In this document: piece after piece, positions 1 through 5,817 of the stretch
Layout: every line of letters starts with the position of its first letter
Position numbering within the stretch: position 1 is the first letter of the stretch
Assembly (NCBI GenBank): GCA_019322855.1
Contig: JAHWIA010000008.1
Location: forward strand, 1 to 14,855
Origin: Candidatus Woesearchaeota archaeon
Lineage (GTDB): Archaea > Nanobdellota > Nanobdellia > Woesearchaeales > WJKV01
Direction: 5' to 3'
DNA: 14,855 nt
Program-made: the position numbers and the translations under genes
Notes under the pieces: model-generated
What the model was told of the DNA's origin: nothing
The model's database searches: none
Seen by the model: the letters and a program-made list of their open reading frames with translations, nothing else

Positions 1-2
1 CA

Positions 3-440
3 GATAAAATAGATGACTTGATCCTGGAATTGAAAGATAAAATAAAGAATACAAAACATTTCTCGATTAAAATAAGAGGATTTGATGTTTTTAATGAAAC
101 AATTGTTGTGCTGAAAGCCAGAAACAATAAAACAATCCAAAAGCTTCATGAAATTTCAATGAAAATTTCTAATAAATACAGAAAAGAAAAAGATAAAAAA
201 TTCAATATGAAAGGATTTAAGCCAAAACAAAAGATATATGGGAAGAAATACAATAACCCTTTCTGTTTTGAATTTTTTAATCCTCATTTATCTCTTTGCT
301 ATCATGCAAATCCTGAAAAAATTAAAGGCATCGAGAAGTATCTAAGAAAAAAGAAATTAGAATTTAAATTTAAAGTCTCAAAAATTTCCATTATAGATAA
401 GGACGAGTATAAAATCTATAAGCATCTACCAATAAAATAA
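3..440 (+). CDS. 2H phosphoesterase-like protein, 3' part (5' end outside window)
   Basis: The frame is open to the left edge, so the gene starts upstream of the window; the TTG at 18 is only an internal possibility. The visible part ends FFNPHLSLCY, followed by a strand-like segment (KVSKISIID). This is how the second catalytic His-x-Ser/Thr motif of 2H phosphoesterases (2'-5' RNA ligase/cyclic phosphodiesterase superfamily) looks. Just before it, HFSIKIRGFDVF followed by a hydrophobic strand resembles the family's middle segment. The first HxT/S motif would lie outside the window, so the assignment rests on one motif plus layout. If right, the protein acts on cyclic phosphate or 2'-5' linked RNA ends. 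The gene is very AT-rich and lysine-rich. It converges on the small basic gene at 453-689. Confidence 0.55.
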   Translation, partial: DKIDDLILELKDKIKNTKHFSIKIRGFDVFNETIVVLKARNNKTIQKLHEISMKISNKYRKEKDKKFNMKGFKPKQKIYGKKYNNPFCFEFFNPHLSLCYHANPEKIKGIEKYLRKKKLEFKFKVSKISIIDKDEYKIYKHLPIK

Positions 441-452
441 AATAGAAAAAAT
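441..452 (-). terminator. Oligo-T terminator of the small basic protein pair
   Basis: Just after the stop codon of the minus-strand gene at 453, the minus strand reads a T6 run followed by further T-rich sequence running into the end of the convergent 2H gene. Archaeal RNA polymerase terminates at oligo-T tracts, so this fits. No hairpin is evident. Confidence 0.4.
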
Positions 453-689
453 TTAATGCTTGCTTACTGTAAGCCTTTTCTTTGCAACAGTAACCAATCT
501 GTTTCCGGAAATTATTACATCGACTTTTGGATCGCCTGCTTTGAATCGTCTTACGATCGCGCTTCTTTTTCCGAAAGACTTTCTGTAGTTCTTTCCCTTT
601 ACCTTGATTGTCGCCATTACTTTGAACCTGTCTATAGGTTCGAGTTTCATTACCTTTCCTGTGAAAGGACCGGATTTTGTAAAAGCCAT
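453..689 (-). CDS. Small basic protein, paralogous family member A (78 aa)
   Basis: Function unknown. This strongly basic 78-residue protein shares the layout of the three proteins at 703-960, 3243-3524 and 3534-3779: an N-terminal GPFTGKV motif, alternating hydrophobic residues suggesting beta strands, a GKNYRK turn, a basic K-R-S segment and a late strand pair. It is the most diverged member. The start is the ATG at 687-689: an AGGTGAT ribosome binding site lies at 694-700, and the in-frame GTG at 696-698 falls inside that site. It lies 13 bases downstream of member B and is surely co-transcribed with it. No membrane segment, signal peptide or cysteine cluster is seen. A small beta-barrel nucleic-acid-binding protein is a plausible guess, based only on charge and size. 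Confidence 0.75.
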   Translation of the reverse strand: MAFTKSGPFTGKVMKLEPIDRFKVMATIKVKGKNYRKSFGKRSAIVRRFKAGDPKVDVIISGNRLVTVAKKRLTVSKH

Positions 690-702
690 AGTTATCACCT
701 GT

Positions 703-960
703 TTATTTTATAGCTGAAGCTCTATACTGACGTTTTGTCAGCATTGTAATTTGACCTCTTTCGTTCAGTGTGAAACTTACCCAAGGATCTTTTTGCTGAA
801 GTGCTCTCCTTAGAAGTTCTGAACTCTTTCCTGTCTTTCTCTTGTATTTCTTTCCACCAGGACCTTCAACAATCAATTCAATGTATCTAGAATTAACTGG
901 TTTTGCATCTACTATCTTTCCTTTGAACGGTCCTAATCTTGAATAGCTCGTTCTTGGCAT
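703..960 (-). CDS. Small basic protein, paralogous family member B (85 aa)
   Basis: Function unknown. This member shows the family pattern most clearly: LGPFKGKIVDAKPV at residues 9-22, a hydrophobic strand (YIELIVEGPGGKKYKR), then GKSSELLRRAL, then WVSFTLNERGQITML. The predicted make-up is about five beta strands plus a short helix at the KS-x-LLR segment, with high Lys/Arg content. An ideal ribosome binding site, GAGGTGAT, lies at 964-971, directly before the ATG at 958-960. It is the first gene of a two-gene minus-strand unit with member A. It shares GPF-x-GKIV, GKKY, KS-x-LL and V-x-F with the plus-strand pair 2.3 kb away, so the four are paralogues. I recognise no named family (not Alba, Sso7d, Cren7, MC1 or Sm by eye). 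Confidence 0.85.
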   Translation of the reverse strand: MPRTSYSRLGPFKGKIVDAKPVNSRYIELIVEGPGGKKYKRKTGKSSELLRRALQQKDPWVSFTLNERGQITMLTKRQYRASAIK

Positions 961-1004
961 GTTATCACCTCATTTTAAACATAATTTATATATGAATTGC
1001 CTCT

Positions 1005-1018
1005 GAATTATATAAATG
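1005..1018 (-). promoter_or_regulatory. TATA box for the minus-strand small basic protein pair
   Basis: The minus strand reads CATTTATATAATTC. With a start about 26 bases downstream, transcription would begin near 986, giving a leader of about 26 bases that contains the GAGGTGAT site. A second TATA-like stretch at 983-993 would start transcription almost at the ATG and exclude the ribosome binding site, so the distal box is preferred. Confidence 0.5.
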
Positions 1019-1065
1019 TTTCTAATGACAATCTGTTTTCATTCTCGCGTAACAACAACTCTACT

Positions 1066-1080
1066 GAAAAGGTTTAAATA
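1066..1080 (+). promoter_or_regulatory. BRE/TATA promoter of dcd
   Basis: The purine-rich GAAAAGG (BRE-like) is followed by TTTAAATA. The box centre is about 26-27 bases before the dcd ATG at 1103, which predicts a leaderless or nearly leaderless mRNA. No ribosome binding site precedes dcd, which agrees. Confidence 0.7.
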
Positions 1081-1102
1081 GAATTGTTTCATTGGATAAT
1101 CC

Positions 1103-1606
1103 ATGGCAATATATACAAGAGACGAGATCCTGAAATTGATCAAGGCAAAAAAAATAAAAATAACACCTTTTAATAAAAATAACATAGGTCCTGGTTCTAT
1201 AGATCTTACATTGTCAAACAAGATAAGAGAGTTCAAGCAGGTATGGAGAACCTTTGACATAAAACCAGATTCTGATTATAAAAAAATAACAACCACAAAA
1301 ACTATCAAGAACTATCATATAATCAAACCAAAAGAAAGCGTTATAGCTATAACAAAAGAAAAAGTTTCATTGCCAGAGAATATCTGCGGATGGTTGATGA
1401 CGAGAAGCAGATATGCAAGGCTTGGACTTGTTGCAGTTTCTTCTTTTGTCCAGCCGGGCAGCGAAAACAAGCCTGTCATAGAATTATTCAACTCTGGTCC
1501 GAGACCGCTGGCATTGTATCCTAATATTAAGTTAGTGCAGATGATTCTCGAGACAACAGTGGGAACTGCAAAATACAAAGGAAAATTCAAGCAACAAGCA
1601 ATATAG
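1103..1606 (+). CDS. dcd: dCTP deaminase
   Basis: Deaminates dCTP to dUTP, feeding dUMP and then dTTP synthesis; a cytosolic trimer in the dUTPase/Dcd fold. Motifs seen: GPGSIDLTL at 29-37, TRSRYARLGLV at 100-110 (phosphate-binding Ser/Arg), and VIELFNSGPRPLALYP at 125-140, where Glu127 aligns with the catalytic Glu of E. coli Dcd (LEFYNSG). The length of 167 aa is slightly below the usual 170-190. The segment before the catalytic Glu reads FVQPGSENKP, where most members have an Asp-Pro-Gly-Trp/Phe core; the Asp is Gln here. This may mean a plain deaminase rather than the bifunctional deaminase/dUTPase type, but that is inference. It heads an operon with lgt (9-base gap). tmk, another dTTP-pathway gene, lies 10 kb away. 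Confidence 0.93.
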   Translation: MAIYTRDEILKLIKAKKIKITPFNKNNIGPGSIDLTLSNKIREFKQVWRTFDIKPDSDYKKITTTKTIKNYHIIKPKESVIAITKEKVSLPENICGWLMTRSRYARLGLVAVSSFVQPGSENKPVIELFNSGPRPLALYPNIKLVQMILETTVGTAKYKGKFKQQAI

Positions 1607-1615
1607 GTCATTCTA

Positions 1616-2380
1616 ATGTACACACACAACATAGATCCAACATTATTGAACCTAGGACCTTTAGAAATAAGATACTACGGTCTTGTCTATGTTCTCGGTT
1701 TCATAATCGCGTTCTTTGTACTTGATCACTACAGGAAAAAGGGAGAACTTAAGATTACAAAAGATGATCTCTATAATCTAGTCATATACTTTATCATCGG
1801 CGTTGTTTTAGGAGCAAGACTATTCGTAGTGTTTGTCTTGAACCCTGTATATTATTTCCATAATCCTTTGAAGATAATCGCGTTCTGGGAAGGGGGCATG
1901 TCTTTCCACGGAGGCTTGATTGGCATATTGATTGTAGGCTATCTGTTCTGCAGGGCAAAAAATATCAGGCTTGCGAAACTCGCAGACCTGCTCACTATTC
2001 CAGCGATCTTCATACTCGCATTGGGGAGGATCGCGAATTTCATCAACGGTGAATTATGGGGCACTGTCACAAATGTTCCTTGGTGCGTCAAGTTCTCAGG
2101 AGCTGACGGATGCAGGCATCCTGCGCAACTGTACGGAGCAGGCAAACGTTTCCTTATACTGTTCTTTCTTTTGTTTGTGAACAGGAAAAAACACAAAGAC
2201 GGTTTCATCTTCTGGATGTTCATCTTTCTTTTCGGTGTGGGAAGATTCCTTCTCGATTTCTATAGAGATAATCAAAGATTATTCGGCCTTAGCATGGGAC
2301 AGTATCTAAGCCTGATAATGGCAGTAGGAGGTATTATAATACTTGTCAAATACTATTGGCAAGATTTGAAGAACATCTGA
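1616..2380 (+). CDS. lgt: Prolipoprotein diacylglyceryl transferase
   Basis: In bacteria Lgt transfers diacylglycerol from phosphatidylglycerol to the lipobox cysteine of prolipoproteins at the membrane. Family landmarks are clear: IRYYGLVYVLGF at 18-29, the SFHGG motif at 96-100 with the essential His98, GRIANFINGELWG at 137-149, HPAQLYG at 168-174, and GVGRFLLDFYR at 207-217 with the conserved Arg210. About seven hydrophobic segments span the protein; its 254 aa is close to bacterial Lgt though on the short side. Two departures are visible: HPxQLYE has Gly174 instead of Glu, and the late RFxxE motif has Asp214. The gene directly follows dcd and is probably translated from the same mRNA. No lspA or lipobox protein is seen nearby. 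In an archaeon with ether lipids the donor lipid must differ, so the exact substrate is uncertain. Confidence 0.92.
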   Translation: MYTHNIDPTLLNLGPLEIRYYGLVYVLGFIIAFFVLDHYRKKGELKITKDDLYNLVIYFIIGVVLGARLFVVFVLNPVYYFHNPLKIIAFWEGGMSFHGGLIGILIVGYLFCRAKNIRLAKLADLLTIPAIFILALGRIANFINGELWGTVTNVPWCVKFSGADGCRHPAQLYGAGKRFLILFFLLFVNRKKHKDGFIFWMFIFLFGVGRFLLDFYRDNQRLFGLSMGQYLSLIMAVGGIIILVKYYWQDLKNI

Positions 2381-2388
2381 CAGCGATA

Positions 2389-2433
2389 AATTTATAAACA
2401 TATGTCCTATTCATTTATATAAGAAAGAGGTGA
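2389..2433 (+). promoter_or_regulatory. Promoter and displaced ribosome binding site of the membrane-protein operon
   Basis: The TATA-like AATTTATAAA at 2389-2398 would start transcription near 2420 and include the GAGGTGA site at 2427-2433. A second TATA-like CATTTATATAAG at 2412-2423 would start near 2443 and exclude it. The GAGGTGA lies 21 bases before the first ATG (2455), too far for normal use, but only 6 bases before an in-frame ATA at 2440. Confidence 0.5.
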
Positions 2434-2454
2434 AGAGAAATAGTTAGCAATTTT

Positions 2455-3222
2455 ATGATTGACCTGTGGAACAGCATCATAGAACTTCTCATAGCTCCTA
2501 AACTGTATCCTGAAATGATCTGGATGATCATTCCTTTGGTCATTGTGACGATTGTCATGACTTTCTATTTCGGAATGTATAAACGAGAGCAGCTGGGTTG
2601 GAATACTGCAGTAGGAAACAGCCTTGTGCTGATCTTTGTCTCTATCGATCTTCTAAGGCACATCTTTAACCTATCATCTCCAGGAAGCGTATTCAATTAT
2701 ACAGAGGTTCCTTTCAAGAGTGTAGTTGCAGGATTGATTTTTCTAGAAGGTCTGCTCCTTATGTTCATCAACATGATGCATTTCCTTCCTAAAAGAATCG
2801 CATTCGCAATATCTTCTCCATTGCCTGTGAATCTGACTGCATACTTAGTGATGACCATTGTCTATACAGAAATGGTGTTTGATTTCGCGACATTGTGCGC
2901 AGCAGCAATCATATTCATCGGATTCTATGGTATCTTGAAATTTGTCCAGCTTGCAGAAAGAGCTTTGATCAAAAAGATAGCCCTTGCAAAAGTCGCAGAA
3001 GAAAAGAAAGAGATAGATACTTCGAAAAAAGAACTGGAAAAAGAGAAAGCGCAATTGGCATTGAAGGAAAAGATGATAAAGAAAGAAGAAGAATTAGAGA
3101 AATTAGAAGAGAAAGGAACAAAAAAAGCAATAGGAAAAAAAGGCTCGGCAACACCTAAGAAAAAGAAATCTAAACGAAAGATAACAGTCAAGGTCAAAAA
3201 AAGAGGTAAAAAGAAAAAATAA
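2455..3222 (+). CDS. Multi-spanning membrane protein with coiled coil and lysine-rich C-terminal tail
   Basis: I do not recognise the family. Hydrophobic segments lie roughly at residues 22-41, 54-72, 88-108, 124-141 and 144-165. A charged heptad-like region at 168-222 (rich in E, K, L; IDTSKKELEKEKAQL and following) should form a coiled coil. The last 33 residues are almost entirely Lys/Arg with Gly, Ser and Val, resembling a nucleic-acid- or membrane-phosphate-binding tail. With four to five helices in the membrane, the coiled coil and tail would lie together on one side, by the positive-inside rule the cytosol. The gene is followed after 20 bases by two small basic paralogues, so the three probably form an operon. 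The start is uncertain: ATG at 2455 is the first standard codon, but the ribosome binding site is better placed for an ATA at 2440 (five more residues). Confidence 0.8.
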   Translation: MIDLWNSIIELLIAPKLYPEMIWMIIPLVIVTIVMTFYFGMYKREQLGWNTAVGNSLVLIFVSIDLLRHIFNLSSPGSVFNYTEVPFKSVVAGLIFLEGLLLMFINMMHFLPKRIAFAISSPLPVNLTAYLVMTIVYTEMVFDFATLCAAAIIFIGFYGILKFVQLAERALIKKIALAKVAEEKKEIDTSKKELEKEKAQLALKEKMIKKEEELEKLEEKGTKKAIGKKGSATPKKKKSKRKITVKVKKRGKKKK

Positions 3223-3242
3223 ATTTTATGAGGTGATGAAAA

Positions 3243-3524
3243 ATGAAATGGGGAAGAAGAAATCCAGGAACTCTTGGACCTTTCAGGGGAAAGATAGTCG
3301 GCCAAAGATCTCTGAAAGACGGAATGATAAAACTTTCCATAAGAAACACTTATGACGGAAAGACACACAGCTACACAGTCTCTCCAAAAAGTCAGCTGCT
3401 AAGGTTCAACAAGCAGTACCAGGGAGATGTTTCGTTCATGCTTAATCTGGACGGAGAAATAGAAAGCCTTGGAAAGATGAGGCCTTCTGTTGTGAGATCA
3501 TTAAAAAGAACAGGGGAATATTGA
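3243..3524 (+). CDS. Small basic protein, paralogous family member C (93 aa)
   Basis: Function unknown. This is the longest of the four paralogues. It has the family core TLGPFRGKIVGQRSL at residues 10-24, a strand MIKLSIRNTYDGKTHSYTV, then SPKSQLLRF, then DVSFMLNLDGEIESLGK. The C-terminus adds an Arg/Lys-rich stretch (RPSVVRSLKRTGEY). GAGGTGAT at 3230-3237 sits a few bases before the ATG, the same leader motif as members B and D. It lies 20 bases behind the membrane protein and 9 bases before member D, so one mRNA is likely. No cysteines, no signal peptide. The glycine-rich entry loop and regular strand pattern suggest a small barrel; nucleic acid binding is a guess. Confidence 0.85.
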   Translation: MKWGRRNPGTLGPFRGKIVGQRSLKDGMIKLSIRNTYDGKTHSYTVSPKSQLLRFNKQYQGDVSFMLNLDGEIESLGKMRPSVVRSLKRTGEY

Positions 3525-3533
3525 GGTGATAAG

Positions 3534-3779
3534 ATGGCAAGTCCGAAAAACATGCCTATGAAAGGAAAGATTGTCAGGAAGAGCAAAGTAAAGCAAGGTT
3601 ACATGCTGACGATCGAAGGGCCTAGAGGAAAAAAATACAGCAAAAGAGTAGCAGACAAATCCATACTCTTGAAACCAATTCCTGGATGGGACTGGTCTGT
3701 GGCATTCAATGTTAAACCAGACGGAACTGTCTGGAATGTCAGAAGACAGATGCCTATGGGAAAAGGCTACAAACGTTAA
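3534..3779 (+). CDS. Small basic protein, paralogous family member D (81 aa)
   Basis: Function unknown; closest in feel to member B. It has the shared core MKGKIVRKSKV, then YMLTIEGPRGKKYSKRV, then DKSILLKPI, then WSVAFNVKPDGTVWNV, with a basic end (MGKGYKR). The EGPxGKKY segment is nearly the same as EGPGGKKY in member B on the other strand, which is the strongest link between the two pairs. The GPF before GKIV is missing here (NMPMKGKIV). GAGGTGAT at 3523-3530 overlaps the end of member C and precedes the ATG, so the two are tightly coupled. The gene ends an operon, with an oligo-T terminator after it. Confidence 0.85.
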   Translation: MASPKNMPMKGKIVRKSKVKQGYMLTIEGPRGKKYSKRVADKSILLKPIPGWDWSVAFNVKPDGTVWNVRRQMPMGKGYKR

Positions 3780-3787
3780 GTCAAGTG

Positions 3788-3799
3788 TTTTTTTATTTT
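3788..3799 (+). terminator. Oligo-T terminator after small basic protein D
   Basis: A T7 run followed by ATTTTA begins 9 bases after the stop codon at 3777-3779, typical of an archaeal terminator. It lies in the 22-base gap before the convergent lyase-like gene. Confidence 0.6.
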
Positions 3800-3801
3800 A
3801 T

Positions 3802-4590
3802 TTACTTTCCCTTAATTACAAACTTTCTAAAATAAATTTTCTCTTTCTTTTTTGTAGCCCAGCTAGATTCATTTCCTCCAAAAAATAAGCTAAACATGAC
3901 TTCATCAACATCATACCCTTTATTTTTTCTCAGATTGATTTTTTTGTTTAATACTTTCTTGCCATTAATCCACGCCATAATGCTGTCTTTTTTTCTTGTA
4001 TCCTTGGCCAGTTTTATGTTCATAGTAATTGTATACCATTTATTAGATTTAACAAATATTCTTCTATTCTTGTATTTATATACAATATCTTCACCCCAAT
4101 TTTTTGATTCATGCCTTTCAGGGTAATATATATACTGTACTAGGTAGGCTTTGTAAGGATCTTTAATCAAATGGTATAGATCATTCTGAAAGTTTACTAC
4201 TCTCCACATCAATCTTGCAGAAAATCCATTTTTGTCTTTGGATCCGCCTCCAGGGCAACTTCCTCCACCTAATCCGGGCAGTTTACCTCCTCTAACAAAG
4301 TTAAAATTATCGCCAAACATAATATCATACTCAAAAGTAACATCTGTTAAGCCGCCTGGTAATTTTAATCGCCAAAAAGAACCGCCGTTACTCAAGCTAT
4401 TCTTCGGAATTGTGATCTGTAAAACATTCTCTCCTCTTATCTTTACAATCCTACATCTTTTCTCTGTTATTCCCCTTCTGGGCTTAGAATTGTCCCAATC
4501 TTTAGAAAAAGTATCGAGGCCATATAATCCAACTTTATGATCCTTAAAAACTATAATTTTTGAATATCTATTTTTGGTTTTCTTTACCAG
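3802..4590 (-). CDS. PL14-like polysaccharide lyase (alginate-lyase-like), probable CTG start
   Basis: The sequence resembles polysaccharide lyase family 14 domains: a beta-sandwich layout with GGKLPGLGGG, GFSARLMWR, YLVQYIYYPE, KWYTITMNIKL, IMAWINGKKVL and DEVMFSLFFGG. Residues reported (from memory) as catalytic in chlorovirus vAL-1 (Lys197, Ser219, Arg221, Tyr233, Tyr235) have counterparts Lys103, Ser124, Arg126, Tyr153 and Tyr155, counting from the CTG at 4588-4590; an insertion of about 15 residues precedes the Tyr pair. The earliest near-standard start (TTG at 4393-4395) would cut off an obvious N-terminal part (RCRIVKIRGENVLQITIPKNS), so the frame must begin earlier. No ATG exists, but GGAGG lies 7 bases before the CTG. 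The frame is open back to the sufS stop. No signal peptide is visible, which is odd for a lyase; the gene may have lost its 5' end. Composition is AT-rich, suggesting transfer. The substrate is unknown. Confidence 0.7.
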   Translation of the reverse strand: MVKKTKNRYSKIIVFKDHKVGLYGLDTFSKDWDNSKPRRGITEKRCRIVKIRGENVLQITIPKNSLSNGGSFWRLKLPGGLTDVTFEYDIMFGDNFNFVRGGKLPGLGGGSCPGGGSKDKNGFSARLMWRVVNFQNDLYHLIKDPYKAYLVQYIYYPERHESKNWGEDIVYKYKNRRIFVKSNKWYTITMNIKLAKDTRKKDSIMAWINGKKVLNKKINLRKNKGYDVDEVMFSLFFGGNESSWATKKKEKIYFRKFVIKGK

Positions 4591-4617
4591 TTTATTTCCT
4601 CCAGATGACGACCATGC

Positions 4618-5817
4618 TTATGTGAGATGTTTTTTTATTTTATTTATTTCTTCTATGAATTTGTTGACTTCTTCTTCTGTATTATAAAGATAGAATGAGG
4701 CTCTTGCGCTTCCGTTCATTCCGTGCGCATTGAACCAGCTGTGGTCGCAGTGCGCACCGCTCCTCATCATGATGTTCGCGCTCTGGTCAAGAATCATCGC
4801 AATGTCGTGCGGAGTCATCTTCTTTATGTTGAATGAAAAGATACCGCTTCTTTTTTCTGCGTCAACAGGACCTAGTATTTCAACTTTGTCCTTCAAGGCT
4901 TCTGTCGCCAATGTGTTTAATTTTTGCTCATGCTTTTCAATATTCTTCAAACCGGTCTTTGACAAATACCTTGCTGCTTCTCCAAGGCCCATTATGCCTG
5001 CGTAATTCTGCAGACCTGCTTCCAGTTTCATAGGAAGCTCTTCAAAATTGTAAGTAGTGTAAGTTGTCTCATCCACTGTGCTGCCTCCAACAATCAATGG
5101 ATTGAGCTGTTCAAGTGCTTTTTCCTTTCCGACAAGAACGCCTGTCCCGCTCGGACCTAACATCTTATGGCCGCTCGCTGCAAAAAAATCACAGTCCAGT
5201 TTCTTTACATTTATTTCCTTGTGCGGTGCAGACTGCGCACCGTCCAGAAGAACAAGACTGCCATTGTCATGCGCTATCTTTATAATCTCTTTTACAGGAT
5301 TCACAGTACCGTCCATGTTAGATACATGGACAACAGAAACGAGTTTTGTATTTTTATCCAGTTTTTCCTGAAAATCATCAATATTGCCGAATTCGAACCA
5401 CTTATGATTGATACCTCTCTTTGAAAGAAATTGTAATGGAAGTAAGTTGCTGTTGTGCTCCTTGTCAGAAGAGATGACTGTGTCTCCTTGTTTCATGCCA
5501 AGACCATTGATCACAAGGTTCAAGGCTTCTGTCGTATTCTTTGTGAAGATAATTTCCTTATTGCTTTTTGCATTGAAAAATTTCCTTATCGTCTTTCTAC
5601 TTTCATCTATTTCCTTGTCCACTTGTTTTCCAAGCTTATGCAATGACCTCTCTCCGCAAGAAGGAAATTCCTTGTAGTATTGAAGAATCTTATCTATAAC
5701 TTGATTCGGCCTGAGGCTCTGGCAGGCATTGTCGAAATAGATTATTGGTTTTCCTTTTAGATTTTTCTGCAGTACTGAAAAATCATTCCTTATCTTTTCA
5801 ACATTGAATCCCATCAT
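4618..5817 (-). CDS. sufS: Cysteine desulfurase, SufS/class V aminotransferase family
   Basis: A PLP enzyme that takes sulfur from cysteine as a persulfide for Fe-S cluster or other sulfur-transfer uses. Motifs: YFDNACQSLRP at 27-37 (usual YLDNAA region), TTEALN at 95-100, His121 (PLP stacking), DGAQSAPH at 192-199, the PLP-binding Lys218 in ASGHKMLGPSGTG, and Cys357 in RSGAHCDH, the persulfide-forming cysteine of the SufS loop. SARASFYLYNTEEEV at 370-384 is typical of SufS. The length of 399 aa matches the family. The start ATG overlaps the stop of the upstream DsbA-like gene (ATGA), so translation is coupled. No SufE, SufU or SufBCD partner is seen in the window, so the sulfur acceptor is unknown. 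CsdA or a related class V desulfurase are alternatives. Confidence 0.9.
   Translation of the reverse strand: MMGFNVEKIRNDFSVLQKNLKGKPIIYFDNACQSLRPNQVIDKILQYYKEFPSCGERSLHKLGKQVDKEIDESRKTIRKFFNAKSNKEIIFTKNTTEALNLVINGLGMKQGDTVISSDKEHNSNLLPLQFLSKRGINHKWFEFGNIDDFQEKLDKNTKLVSVVHVSNMDGTVNPVKEIIKIAHDNGSLVLLDGAQSAPHKEINVKKLDCDFFAASGHKMLGPSGTGVLVGKEKALEQLNPLIVGGSTVDETTYTTYNFEELPMKLEAGLQNYAGIMGLGEAARYLSKTGLKNIEKHEQKLNTLATEALKDKVEILGPVDAEKRSGIFSFNIKKMTPHDIAMILDQSANIMMRSGAHCDHSWFNAHGMNGSARASFYLYNTEEEVNKFIEEINKIKKHLT

Noticed and set aside
456..713. Plus-strand open frame opposite small basic protein A
   Set aside because: The minus-strand frame has a ribosome binding site and family similarity; this one has neither.
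961..1102. Possible RNA gene in the divergent gap before dcd
   Set aside because: The sequence is explained by two TATA boxes and a leader; no tRNA-like arms or C/D box pairs were seen.
2925..3368. Minus-strand open frame rich in Phe/Ser/Leu opposite the coiled coil and basic tail
   Set aside because: Its composition is the expected complement of Lys/Glu-rich coding sequence.
3802..4395. TTG start of the lyase-like gene at 4395
   Set aside because: It would remove conserved-looking N-terminal strands encoded in frame upstream, and no ribosome binding site precedes it.
4232..4540. Plus-strand open frame opposite the lyase N-terminal region
   Set aside because: The minus-strand frame here continues clear lyase-family sequence; the opposite frame has no known motif and no start signals.
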